A stretch of DNA of 64,000 bases from RGIG5612 sp963589005 (GTDB lineage Bacteria > Bacillota > Clostridia > Lachnospirales > Lachnospiraceae). Under the pieces are notes generated by a model. The model saw nothing but the letters and a program-made list of their open reading frames with translations, ran no database searches and had not been told where the DNA came from. Within the stretch, counting starts at the first letter, position 1. The number at the start of each line of letters is the position of its first letter. The stretch covers positions 1 to 64,000 of the forward strand of contig CAVAJR010000002.1 of the NCBI GenBank assembly GCA_963589005.1, in the 5' to 3' direction. The position numbers and the translations under genes were made by a program. Shown piece after piece: positions 26,077 to 34,592 of the stretch.

Positions 26077-26937
26077 TCATGCTCCGATCATCGTGCCCGC
26101 ACCTTCATCCGTCAGAAGCTCCATCAATATCGAATGTGGAACCCTGCCATCCATAATAACAGCATTCTTTACCCCCTTGCTGAGAGCCTCGATGCAGCAC
26201 TCTACCTTAGGTATCATACCACCTGCCACTATGCCCTGCTCACGCAAATGCTTCGCTTCCTCTACAGTCACTTCAGAGATCAGCGTCGACGGATCATCCT
26301 TGTCCTTAAGGATTCCGGCTACATCTGTCATCATAATAAGCCTCTCGGCATTAAGTGCCCCTGCAATATATGCAGCAGCCGTATCTCCGTTGATATTATA
26401 GACATGTCCTTCCCTGTCGCATCCCACTGTTGCAACAACCGGAATATAGCTGCCTTCTAATAATCCCTCCACCGGATCTACATTAACCTTGGTAATACGG
26501 CCTACATATCCCAGCCTCTTATCCTTCATCTCGGCTTCAATAAACCTTCCGTCTACACCGGACAGACCGATGGCATTGCCGCCCTTTTGCTGAAGGAGAT
26601 TAACAAGGCTCTTGTTGACCTTACCGGATAAAACCATCTGTGCTATCTCTGCAGTTTCCTCATCGGTTACTCTCAGTCCGTCGACAAATTCTGTCTTCTT
26701 CCCCAGCTTGGTCATCATCTCTGAGATCTCCGGACCGCCGCCGTGAACCAGCACTACCTTAACTCCAATGAGGCTTAAAAGGACGATATCCTCCATGACT
26801 TGCTGTTTGAGTTCTTCATTTATCATGGCATTGCCGCCATATTTAACTACAACTATCTTACCTGTGTACTTTTTTATATTCGGCAGAGCCTGTACCAGCA
26901 CACTGGCACGCTCCGCATTTGAAAAATCTGTATGCAT
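26077..26937 (-). CDS. argB: N-acetylglutamate kinase
   Basis: The 286-aa amino-acid kinase phosphorylates N-acetylglutamate. KYGGNAM (~33-39) and LVHGGGPEI (~63-71) form the phosphate-binding glycine loops, and NINGDTAAA (~178) is conserved. An N-terminal helix of ~20 residues (MHTDFSNAERASVLVQALP) is of the type found in hexameric, arginine-inhibited enzymes, so feedback control by arginine is likely. GAGG lies upstream of ATG. It is the third gene of the operon. Confidence 0.95.
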   Translation of the reverse strand: MHTDFSNAERASVLVQALPNIKKYTGKIVVVKYGGNAMINEELKQQVMEDIVLLSLIGVKVVLVHGGGPEISEMMTKLGKKTEFVDGLRVTDEETAEIAQMVLSGKVNKSLVNLLQQKGGNAIGLSGVDGRFIEAEMKDKRLGYVGRITKVNVDPVEGLLEGSYIPVVATVGCDREGHVYNINGDTAAAYIAGALNAERLIMMTDVAGILKDKDDPSTLISEVTVEEAKHLREQGIVAGGMIPKVECCIEALSKGVKNAVIMDGRVPHSILMELLTDEGAGTMIGA

Positions 26938-27142
26938 TTTTTTACCTCACTTGCAGCAGTTCGCATTTATGAGCGGTCGCTGCCATTTTGTCATATACAT
27001 GACTCAGCATGTGCCGTAAGCCTCGTCATGCAGCCACTGTTGTTTTCTCGCAGCGGACTGCACCGTCCTTCGTATCGGCACAAGATTAATCCGTATCTGT
27101 CATGAATGTATGGCGTGCAGCCACGATTCAGCCCCGGATATA

Positions 27143-28357
27143 TCAGGTCCTGTAGTCACCGTTAATCTTCACATAGTCATATGTAAGGTCGCAGCCCCAA
27201 GCGGTGGCACTCTCGCTGCCGCTGTGAAGTTCTACAAGGATCTCAATCTCCTTCTCAAGCAGAATTTCCTTAGCCTGCTCCTCTGAGAACTCAATGCCTG
27301 CTCCATTCTGGCAAACCTCCAGGAGTCCCTTATTGCTTCGGAAGGACACATCGATTTTATTAACGTCAACATCCGCCTGACTGTAGCCGATTGCACATAA
27401 GACACGTCCCCAATTGGCATCCGCACCGAACATTGCTGCCTTAAGAAGGCTTGAGCATATAACACTCTTAGCTACGATCTTGGCAGTCTCCTTGTCAGCT
27501 GCGCCTGTAACTATACATTCGAGCAGCTTGGTGGCACCCTCGCCGTCACCTGCTATCTTTCTGCATAATGCAACGGTTACAGTATTAAGGGCCTTCATGA
27601 ATTCGTTAAAATCAGCGCCCTCTGAGTTGATCTCTGCATTGCCTGCCAGACCATTTGCCATAAGAACTACTGTATCATTGGTAGAAGTATCTCCGTCAAC
27701 ACTGGTCATGTTAAATGTATTCTGTACATCACCTGACAATGCCTTCTGCAGCATCTCAGAAGATACTGCCGCATCTGTCGTAATGAACACAAGCATAGTG
27801 GCCATGTTCGGGTGGATCATGCCGCTTCCCTTAGCGATACCTCCGATCCTGCAGGTCTTGCCATCGATCTCGAATTCCACTGCAACGCTCTTAGGCACAG
27901 TATCGGTTGTCATGATACCTTCGATGGCTTTATCGCTTCCGTTTGCTGAGAGCCCTGCTGCAAGCTCAGGTATTCCGGCCGCTATCGGAGTTATATCAAG
28001 ACGCTGTCCTATTACACCCGTTGATGCTACAACTATATCATTTTCATTCAGGCCCAGCGCATCTGCAGTGAGCTTACTCATCTGCTCGGCAATCTCTATG
28101 CCATCTGCATTACATGTATTGGCATTGCCGCTGTTGCATATGATCGCCTGTGCATATCCGTCTGCCAGATGCTTCTTGTCAACTATAATAGGTGCTCCCT
28201 TAACCAGGTTGGTGGTATATACTGCAGCACATGCCGCCCGAACCTCGCTTACGATAAGTGACAGATCCCTCTTGTCCTTATTCTTGCGGATACCGCATCT
28301 GATACCATTAGCCTTATATCCCTGTGCGGCACATACGCCGCCTTCTATTAATTTCAT
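27143..28357 (-). CDS. argJ: Glutamate N-acetyltransferase / amino-acid acetyltransferase ArgJ
   Basis: The 404-aa proenzyme recycles the acetyl group from N-acetylornithine to glutamate. HPNMATMLVFITTDA contains the self-cleavage site between Ala and Thr (~residues 186-187), which creates the catalytic N-terminal Thr. GSGMIHP and the conserved ATKLLECIVTGA are also present. ATG 28357 is 7 nt after AGGAAG; the GTG at 28363 is too close. With argJ present, no separate argE or argA is needed (cyclic pathway). Confidence 0.95.
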   Translation of the reverse strand: MKLIEGGVCAAQGYKANGIRCGIRKNKDKRDLSLIVSEVRAACAAVYTTNLVKGAPIIVDKKHLADGYAQAIICNSGNANTCNADGIEIAEQMSKLTADALGLNENDIVVASTGVIGQRLDITPIAAGIPELAAGLSANGSDKAIEGIMTTDTVPKSVAVEFEIDGKTCRIGGIAKGSGMIHPNMATMLVFITTDAAVSSEMLQKALSGDVQNTFNMTSVDGDTSTNDTVVLMANGLAGNAEINSEGADFNEFMKALNTVTVALCRKIAGDGEGATKLLECIVTGAADKETAKIVAKSVICSSLLKAAMFGADANWGRVLCAIGYSQADVDVNKIDVSFRSNKGLLEVCQNGAGIEFSEEQAKEILLEKEIEILVELHSGSESATAWGCDLTYDYVKINGDYRT

Positions 28358-28423
28358 CTGCACTTCCTACCTATATCTATATAATTATATTTCTTATATT
28401 GTGCCGGGACGGCGCAGCCACTG

Positions 28424-29359
28424 CTATATCTCCAATCCCGTCGTTTCATCAATTCCCATAACAAGATTCATATTCTGGATCGCCGCACCCGATGCCCCCT
28501 TGCCCAGGTTGTCGAATCTGCTTACCAGCAATATCCTCTCCTCATTTCCAAATACACTTATCTGCATGTCATCTCTTCCGGCAAATGCCGCTGCCGAAAC
28601 AAATCCTGCCTCATCAGCATTTTCTGCATATTTTACAAGGCCTTCCCTGTAATAATCTGCATAAATCTTCTTTATTTCCTCTATTCCGACTGACACATCC
28701 CGGGCAAATATCGATACTGTCACCTCCATACCAGAATAGAAATTACCTACTATCGGACAGAAAATCGGAGCATTTGCAAGACCGCATACCTTAACCATCT
28801 CCGGCAAATGCTTATGGTTCTGACTAAGGCCATACATTCTAGGACCCGTAAGGAGCTTCTTATAATCGGCATCTGCATCAGGATGCTCATAATCTGCTAT
28901 CATCTTCTTGCCGCCGCCTGAGTAACCCGTCAGCGAGAAACATGAAATATTGGTATCCGGCTTGATTATCCCTGCCTGCGTAAGCGGTGCTACCAATGAG
29001 ATGAATCCGCTGGCATGGCAGCCCGGATTGGCTATTCTCTTAGCCGTTCTTATCATCTCCCGCCTGCCGCCGATCTCCGGGAATCCATAGGTCCAGCCTT
29101 CGGCTGTTCTGTGAGCAGTTGATGTGTCAATTATAACGGTATGATCATTTTCCGCCATAGCTGCAGATTCTCTTGCAGCATCATCCGGAAGACACAGGAA
29201 AACTATATCTGCACTGTTTATAGCGTCCTTGCGGGCTGACGCATCCTTACGCAGTTCCTGCGGTAGTCTAATCAATTCAATATCCCTGCGCTTATCTAGT
29301 CTCTCTGCTATCCTAAGTCCGGTGGTCCCGGCGCTTCCGTCAATGAAAATCTTATTCAT
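28424..29359 (-). CDS. argC: N-acetyl-gamma-glutamyl-phosphate reductase
   Basis: The 311-aa protein is the short (type 2) ArgC that reduces N-acetylglutamyl phosphate with NADPH. GSAGTTGLRIAERL (~7-20) is the nucleotide loop, ANPGCHASGF (~112-121) contains the catalytic Cys, and GYSGGGKKM is conserved. AGGA lies 8-9 nt before ATG 29359. It is the first gene of the argCJBDF operon, behind a 135-nt leader with a hairpin and a possible peptide. Confidence 0.94.
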   Translation of the reverse strand: MNKIFIDGSAGTTGLRIAERLDKRRDIELIRLPQELRKDASARKDAINSADIVFLCLPDDAARESAAMAENDHTVIIDTSTAHRTAEGWTYGFPEIGGRREMIRTAKRIANPGCHASGFISLVAPLTQAGIIKPDTNISCFSLTGYSGGGKKMIADYEHPDADADYKKLLTGPRMYGLSQNHKHLPEMVKVCGLANAPIFCPIVGNFYSGMEVTVSIFARDVSVGIEEIKKIYADYYREGLVKYAENADEAGFVSAAAFAGRDDMQISVFGNEERILLVSRFDNLGKGASGAAIQNMNLVMGIDETTGLEI

Positions 29360-29388
29360 CTGTATTGTCCTTTTTATCACATATATCA

Positions 29389-29430
29389 TCAATGCCGGCA
29401 CTTCCGACCATCGGTCTGTACCAGATGCAT
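29389..29430 (-). CDS. Possible 13-aa arg leader peptide
   Basis: In the argC leader, AGGTGA lies 4 nt before an ATG at 29430 that opens MHLVQTDGRKCRH and stops with TGA at 29389. Two CGG Arg codons, one Lys and two His fall in 13 residues. It ends 29 nt before argC. It could be an arginine-sensing leader peptide. The open frame is short enough to arise by chance. Confidence 0.35.
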   Translation of the reverse strand: MHLVQTDGRKCRH

Positions 29431-29450
29431 TACTTCACCTAAATCAATGT

Positions 29451-29475
29451 GGGAGCTGCAGCAATTGCAGCTCCC
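29451..29475. other. Hairpin in the argC leader
   Basis: GGGAGCTGCA (29451-29460) and TGCAGCTCCC (29466-29475) form a perfect 10-bp stem. The T run follows on the plus strand (TTTTG), but for the arg transcript it is an early leader hairpin before the possible peptide. Confidence 0.5.
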
Positions 29476-29500
29476 TTTTGCCCTCAGGCGCATATGCACA

Positions 29501-29529
29501 CTTATACTCTTATTGAATGCATTTGTCAA
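29501..29529 (-). promoter_or_regulatory. Promoter of the argCJBDF operon
   Basis: On the minus strand, a perfect TTGACA (29524-29529), 17 bp and TATAAG (29501-29506). The start is predicted near 29494. Confidence 0.75.
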
Positions 29530-29543
29530 AGTGTTTTTTGATG

Positions 29544-29603
29544 TTTTATGCAATTATTTTGTATTTTATGCATTTTATTATGTATATTTCTGCATTTTAT
29601 GCA
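29544..29603 (-). promoter_or_regulatory. Phased TTTTATGCA repeats, candidate ArgR sites
   Basis: TTTTATGCA occurs at 29544-29552, 29564-29572 and 29595-29603, spaced 20 and 31 bp (two and three helical turns). The third overlaps the near-palindrome TCTGCATTTTATGCATA. The half-site resembles the ArgR ARG box (TNTGNAT and its mirror). The sites lie 15-75 bp upstream of the -35. Confidence 0.5.
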
Positions 29604-29689
29604 TAATTATCGTATTATCTCGCAACATGTCTGTGTAAGCGGCATTTTTTAGCCGGATCTGTCACGTGCATTATGTAATCAGACATCCT

Positions 29690-30202
29690 TCATTCAAATA
29701 CCTGCTTTATGCTGTCATAGTGCAAAAATACGCCTTCATCTGCCAGCTTTTTGATCTCCTCAAGGTCTGCGAATCTAAATCCCATGGCCTCTTCTTGCTG
29801 GATCCTTACATCCGTTTCTGATACATTCATATCGAATCTATATACGTCTACGAAGTAGTTATCCCGTTCCTTGGGATTATCTCTTCTATATGTAAATACA
29901 TATCCTCCGGCTGCATTTGCTATATCAAGTCCGGTCTCCTCCAGAACTTCCCTTCTTACAGCTTCCTTAGAAGTCTCTCCTGCCTGAACACCGCCGCCTG
30001 ATACTTCCCACCATCCGGCTGCCCACGACTTGCTCATAACACGCTGCGTTATCAGGAATTTTCCGTCAGGCCTTCTGATCACACCCAGCACTGTAAGATG
30101 ATAATCCCCCGGCTGCATATTCCAATCATTTCGCAGCATGGTTCTGCCTGTAAGCTGCTTATCTGAATCATATATATCCCAATATTCAATCTTATCTGTC
30201 AT
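29690..30202 (-). CDS. Nudix hydrolase
   Basis: This 170-aa protein carries a complete Nudix box, starting GGGVQAGETSKEAVRREVLE and continuing ETGLDI (~68-93), the Mg2+-binding site for cleaving nucleoside-diphosphate-X bonds. The N-terminal EYWDIYDSDKQLTGRTM resembles the subgroup related to isopentenyl-diphosphate isomerase and YfcD. GGAGAG lies 6-8 nt before ATG. The substrate cannot be told. It lies 94 bp after the exonuclease gene on the same strand. Confidence 0.9.
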   Translation of the reverse strand: MTDKIEYWDIYDSDKQLTGRTMLRNDWNMQPGDYHLTVLGVIRRPDGKFLITQRVMSKSWAAGWWEVSGGGVQAGETSKEAVRREVLEETGLDIANAAGGYVFTYRRDNPKERDNYFVDVYRFDMNVSETDVRIQQEEAMGFRFADLEEIKKLADEGVFLHYDSIKQVFE

Positions 30203-30296
30203 TAATTATCTCTCCGTGTTTAATCTAAGCGGCTTATGTAAAATATCATGACATGCATTCACGCATTTGCCCTGCGGGTCAATATTCATGTCACCG

Positions 30297-31052
30297 TCAG
30301 ATATCAATATCCAGCTCCACCGGGCAATGATCTGAACCATATACTTCTGTCAGGATTTTGCTGTCCTTCATGTTTTCAGAAAGCGACTCTGAGCATATAA
30401 AATAATCTATACGCCACCCGATATTCTTCTCCCGGGCATGAAATCTGTATGACCACCAGGAATATATCTGCTCTTGCTGCGGATAGAAAAATCGGAACGA
30501 ATCTACAAACCCTGAGGTGAGTATATTCGTCATTTTCTGTCTCTCTTCATCTGTAAATCCAGCATTTCTCCTGTTAGATGCAGGATTCTTAAGATCTATC
30601 TCCTCATGAGCCACATTTAGGTCTCCGCAATATATGATAGGCTTTTTCTCCTCAAGAGACTTGATATATCTGAGGAATTCATCCTCCCATGCCATACGCC
30701 AATCAAGCCGCTTTAATCCGTCCTGAGAATTAGGCACATATACAGTGATCATATAGAACTTGTCAAATTCCAATGTTATGACCCTGCCCTCGTGGTCAAA
30801 TTCCTCTGTTCCAATACCATAGGTTACGCTTAGAGGTTCTTGTTTTGTGAATATCGCTGTGCCAGAATATCCCTTCTTCTCGGCATAATTCCAGTATTGA
30901 TAATACCCCGGAAGTTCCAGTGTTACCTGTCCCTCCTGGCATTTTGTCTCCTGCAGACAGAAAATATCCGCATCCGCTTCATTGAAGAAATCTATAAATC
31001 CCTTGCCCATGCAGGCACGGATTCCGTTTACATTCCATGATATAAGTTTCAT
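30297..31052 (-). CDS. xth: Exodeoxyribonuclease III (AP endonuclease)
   Basis: The 251-aa Mg2+-dependent DNA repair enzyme has all family motifs: SWNVNGIRA (~4-12), LQETKCQ (metal Glu), YVPNSQ, GDLNVAHEEIDLKNP (Asp/Asn catalytic) and a C-terminal SDHCPVELDI (catalytic His). It incises at abasic sites and removes 3' blocks. AAAGG lies 9-10 nt before ATG. Confidence 0.95.
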   Translation of the reverse strand: MKLISWNVNGIRACMGKGFIDFFNEADADIFCLQETKCQEGQVTLELPGYYQYWNYAEKKGYSGTAIFTKQEPLSVTYGIGTEEFDHEGRVITLEFDKFYMITVYVPNSQDGLKRLDWRMAWEDEFLRYIKSLEEKKPIIYCGDLNVAHEEIDLKNPASNRRNAGFTDEERQKMTNILTSGFVDSFRFFYPQQEQIYSWWSYRFHAREKNIGWRIDYFICSESLSENMKDSKILTEVYGSDHCPVELDIDI

Positions 31053-31209
31053 GTTAGTTACCTTTCAGATCGCATTATTTCAGATAACAGACAGTAAAGC
31101 TCAAGTCCCTGCTGTTTGATAAAAGCTGACTGCACGTGCCGGGACAGCGCAGCCACCGCCCCGTTTAGATACTCAAGCTCGTTTAATGTGCCTTCGCCGG
31201 ACGAGACTG

Positions 31210-33687
31210 TTATTGCGTATATATAAAGCACCTTCCTGTCTCGTCGAAGATCGCATCCACGTCGTCATATGCTACCAATGTCTCCTCGCCGGTATCAATA
31301 TTATAAAGCATCAGATTATCATACAGGTCATATCCGTAGATTATATATGTAACATCATAATCCTCCCATATAACCGGAATCCTTCTGCCTGTATAATACA
31401 GGGCCTGATTCAGATATATACCGGTGATATTAAGTGCTGTTCCGTTATTGTAACTGTCTGCTGCATTCTTGATCGCTGTGGCTGTAAGTTCTGACTCATT
31501 AGGTCTTGAGGTTCTCTTGTAGAAATATCCGTCGCTGGTTACAACTACACCTGTCGCATAATATGCGCTCATGATAGCCTCTGCCGGACTAGTTGTGATC
31601 AAGTTAAGGTTACCTGCAGCATATACGTAGTATTTGCCTACATCCGACAGCATATCGCTTACATCCGTAGTTTCCTCGCTGCACAGCGTTATCTTCATGC
31701 TGTCATTTATTGTAGCCTGCACATTTGCATCCATAGTCTTGGCTACCTCTATATAGTTAACTGTACGCTTGTCCTCGTTATAGGTATTGTATGGCTCGGC
31801 CTCGGCACGCTCTTCTATATCTGTTGCAAATAATGTGAACTCCTGTGCATCCTTATAATCATTTCCGACGATCGCCACCCTGTTTACGACTACTCTGTTA
31901 TATTCAACAAGCGATGTTACATAGTATCCGTCGCCGGAGGTTTCTGAAATAAGCACATTCTTGTCTTTGTCGATGACATACAGATCCGTCATCAGCAAAT
32001 ATTCTGCCCCCTCTGCTGTTACATATGTTTTTCCTTCATCGCCGACGCCATATACCAGATCCTGATTCAGAAATCCCAGAACCTTAATGCATTTGCCTGC
32101 TTCAGCTTCTACCGAATATGTATCTCCTGTCGCCAGATCCATAACATTTATTTTTACGGCATCATTTTCCTTGCCTTCCTCCTGCCATGCCAGCATCCTG
32201 CCATCATCTGATACCTTGAAGTTATTCTCATTCAATCCGCTTACAACCAATTTGGCTGTATGGGACGATGGATTCAGGGCATAGACATATTCATCCAGAA
32301 GGATATAGAAAATATTATTGGAATTCAGATAGCATAACGAGCCTATGGAATTCTTCAATACCTGATAAGGAAGATTGGAAGGAATAAAGATATCCTCCTG
32401 CACTTCATTTTTTTCTGCATAATACGTATACAGTCCTATTCCCGCCTGGCCTTCATGCATACCGCAATTCATGTATCCATATACGATAAATTCAAAATCT
32501 CCGTCGTCTGTGACCTTCAATAATTTTATATCGTGCTGATTATAATTCTGCCTTATATCTGTAGGATCTGTTCCGAATGAAAACACCTTCTGCAGCGTCT
32601 TAGTATCTGTGTCCATAAACCAAACCGCCTTATCGGCCACAAATACATTCATATTGCCCGCTGCATTGGTCATCGTCTGGATATCAAGGTCGCTGGCAAT
32701 GCCGATCTGCACAGATTTATTGCCAATCTGACTTGCCTCCGGAATAAATATCTCATCTACCGAACGTTCATAGCTTAAGATATACTTCTTCTCTCCGTAT
32801 ATCCTGGTTTTATAATACTCCGATACATTGTAATATTCCTCATTACCCTCTTCTGTAGTTCGCGTTACCTGATAGTCCAGGCGGAAAAATGCAATATCAT
32901 TATCCACGTCAATTATGCTTACCACCGGTTCTTCTACTTCTGAAACATCCATTGAGCCCCAGGTCATTGAGCCTAAGGTAGAATAAAGAGAGATATCGCC
33001 GTAATTGGTACTGTCATTTGCTGCAGAGTTCGGTGTCTGGTAATCAGCCAATATGTCATCCTTGTCGCCATTATACATGGCATTATGATGTTCCATCACC
33101 AGCGCCATGCTCTGCGCTATATTAGTTGTAGATTCCTTAATGACACGGGAATAATAATGTATTTCTCTGTTATTGCCGTCAGTAAGTTTGATATCCAGGA
33201 AATATTCCTCATTTTCCTCGATCATATTTTCAAGCCGCAGCTGAGCAGTCATTTTGCTGTCGCCTGTCAGCGTATATTCCGTGACAGCTTGTCTTTGCAC
33301 CAGCTTGTCATTATTAAGATCAGTCAGGGAAAATTCCAGTGCCCTTACAGTATTGCCATAGAGCTGCGCCTCTATTGTAATGTCATAATCATAATCAAGA
33401 ACAAATATGCTGTCTCTCATGTAATTAGGATCCATTTCCCTGAGATAGCCGTACATTCTGTTTATCGGCTGACCATCATAATCCATTGTAAGAGTCGGCA
33501 GAGAGCATTCCTCTATCTCGCTGTAATATACCTTTTCTTCATTATTTTTTTTATTTATATAAAGAAAAGCAGCTGCCGCTATCAACAGTACCAGTGCTGC
33601 TGCACCAATAATGATAAACGGCTTCCTGCTGCGAATATATTCTTTTCTGTAATATCGTTTATATGTAGAATGCTTTCTTCTGCTCAT
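31210..33687 (-). CDS. Large membrane-anchored extracellular protein of unknown function
   Basis: An 825-aa protein with a strongly basic cytoplasmic start (MSRRKHSTYKRYYRKEYIRS) and one membrane helix (~23-45, IIIGAAALVLLIAAAAFLYI). A ~780-residue outer part follows, rich in Tyr, Asp and Thr with many short beta-like repeats, suggestive of a propeller fold. No catalytic motif is recognised. AGGA lies 6 nt before ATG. It is monocistronic. Extracellular sensing or cell-envelope work would fit the topology, but this is a guess. Confidence 0.7.
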   Translation of the reverse strand: MSRRKHSTYKRYYRKEYIRSRKPFIIIGAAALVLLIAAAAFLYINKKNNEEKVYYSEIEECSLPTLTMDYDGQPINRMYGYLREMDPNYMRDSIFVLDYDYDITIEAQLYGNTVRALEFSLTDLNNDKLVQRQAVTEYTLTGDSKMTAQLRLENMIEENEEYFLDIKLTDGNNREIHYYSRVIKESTTNIAQSMALVMEHHNAMYNGDKDDILADYQTPNSAANDSTNYGDISLYSTLGSMTWGSMDVSEVEEPVVSIIDVDNDIAFFRLDYQVTRTTEEGNEEYYNVSEYYKTRIYGEKKYILSYERSVDEIFIPEASQIGNKSVQIGIASDLDIQTMTNAAGNMNVFVADKAVWFMDTDTKTLQKVFSFGTDPTDIRQNYNQHDIKLLKVTDDGDFEFIVYGYMNCGMHEGQAGIGLYTYYAEKNEVQEDIFIPSNLPYQVLKNSIGSLCYLNSNNIFYILLDEYVYALNPSSHTAKLVVSGLNENNFKVSDDGRMLAWQEEGKENDAVKINVMDLATGDTYSVEAEAGKCIKVLGFLNQDLVYGVGDEGKTYVTAEGAEYLLMTDLYVIDKDKNVLISETSGDGYYVTSLVEYNRVVVNRVAIVGNDYKDAQEFTLFATDIEERAEAEPYNTYNEDKRTVNYIEVAKTMDANVQATINDSMKITLCSEETTDVSDMLSDVGKYYVYAAGNLNLITTSPAEAIMSAYYATGVVVTSDGYFYKRTSRPNESELTATAIKNAADSYNNGTALNITGIYLNQALYYTGRRIPVIWEDYDVTYIIYGYDLYDNLMLYNIDTGEETLVAYDDVDAIFDETGRCFIYTQ

Positions 33688-33832
33688 TAATCAGTCCTGT
33701 AATTGTTAATATTCTTAAAATGTAATCATAAATGTCAGCTGCGGTTTACATCTCTTTCGCAGCCGCGTCTGTGCGTTGAGGATCACATCGCATCATAATC
33801 TACATTTTCGTAAGTTCCGGCTGTTCGTCGAT

Positions 33833-34456
33833 TTATCTGATAAAATTAGTATAATTTCCCTTCTCCATCACAGGCTGTTCTATGCCATTTGCCTTGCCTA
33901 ATTCTATCAATTTCATAACCCATGTCAGATAGGCCGACGAATTTCTCAGCGTCTTAAGCGCTTCTGCATCTTCCATAACCTGTCCCGGTTTAGCGCCATG
34001 AGCAACACCCCAATATGTTGAGCCCACATATATCATCCCGCTGATAGCAAAATATTTGCTGAGTACGTCAACAGAGGCTGTAGTTCCAGCTCTTCTTGCA
34101 ACAGCTACAGAAAATCCCGGTTTGCCGGCGAATATCTTGCCTGACGCATAAAACACTCTGTCCAAAAATGACAATATCCTTCCGCTCGGATGTGCATAAT
34201 ATACAGGAGTGCCGAATACAAATCCATCTGCATCCTTGGCCTTTTCTACAAACTCATGAACCTTATCATCCGTAAATACGCAGCCTCCTGTCTTTCTGCA
34301 CTGCTCGCAGCCTATGCAGTCTCTGAGAGGCTCTGCACCAATCTCAAATATCTCATAATCAATCCCTTGCGAGTTCAGAAATCTTCCTGCCTCTTCAAGA
34401 GCCATGTATGTGTTGCCATTTTTTCTTGCACTGCCATTAAGCATAAGTACCTTCAT
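33833..34456 (-). CDS. Flavodoxin-family NAD(P)H:FMN reductase-like protein
   Basis: The 207-aa protein starts MKVLMLNGSARKNGNTYMAL, the FMN-phosphate loop of NADPH-dependent FMN reductase/iron-sulfur flavoprotein relatives. It contains DCIGCEQCRKTGGC (~46-59), a Cys cluster that could hold an Fe-S centre or be redox-active, and TPVYYAHPSGR (~83). The electron partner is unknown. GAGG lies upstream of ATG, and a good promoter is present. Confidence 0.85.
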   Translation of the reverse strand: MKVLMLNGSARKNGNTYMALEEAGRFLNSQGIDYEIFEIGAEPLRDCIGCEQCRKTGGCVFTDDKVHEFVEKAKDADGFVFGTPVYYAHPSGRILSFLDRVFYASGKIFAGKPGFSVAVARRAGTTASVDVLSKYFAISGMIYVGSTYWGVAHGAKPGQVMEDAEALKTLRNSSAYLTWVMKLIELGKANGIEQPVMEKGNYTNFIR

Positions 34457-34493
34457 TGCTGTAACCTCGCTTTTTCCTTGTTTTTCTTCGTTA

Positions 34494-34521
34494 AGTATAC
34501 CTAATCACTTGCTTTTTTCAA
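34494..34521 (-). promoter_or_regulatory. Promoter of the flavodoxin-family gene
   Basis: On the minus strand, TTGAAA (34516-34521), 16 bp and TATACT (34494-34499), just upstream of the gene at 34456. Confidence 0.5.
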
Positions 34522-34592
34522 GTCCCGAAGACCGTGTCTCTAAAGCCTGTTCTATGCTGAGGTTTTGCCCGTATATCTAGCGCCGGATCTGC

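Noticed and set aside
27414..28652. 412-codon open frame on the plus strand
   Set aside because: It is antisense to argJ and argC, whose protein motifs are complete; composition is Ser/Pro/Ala-rich as expected of a shadow frame, and there is no ribosome binding site.
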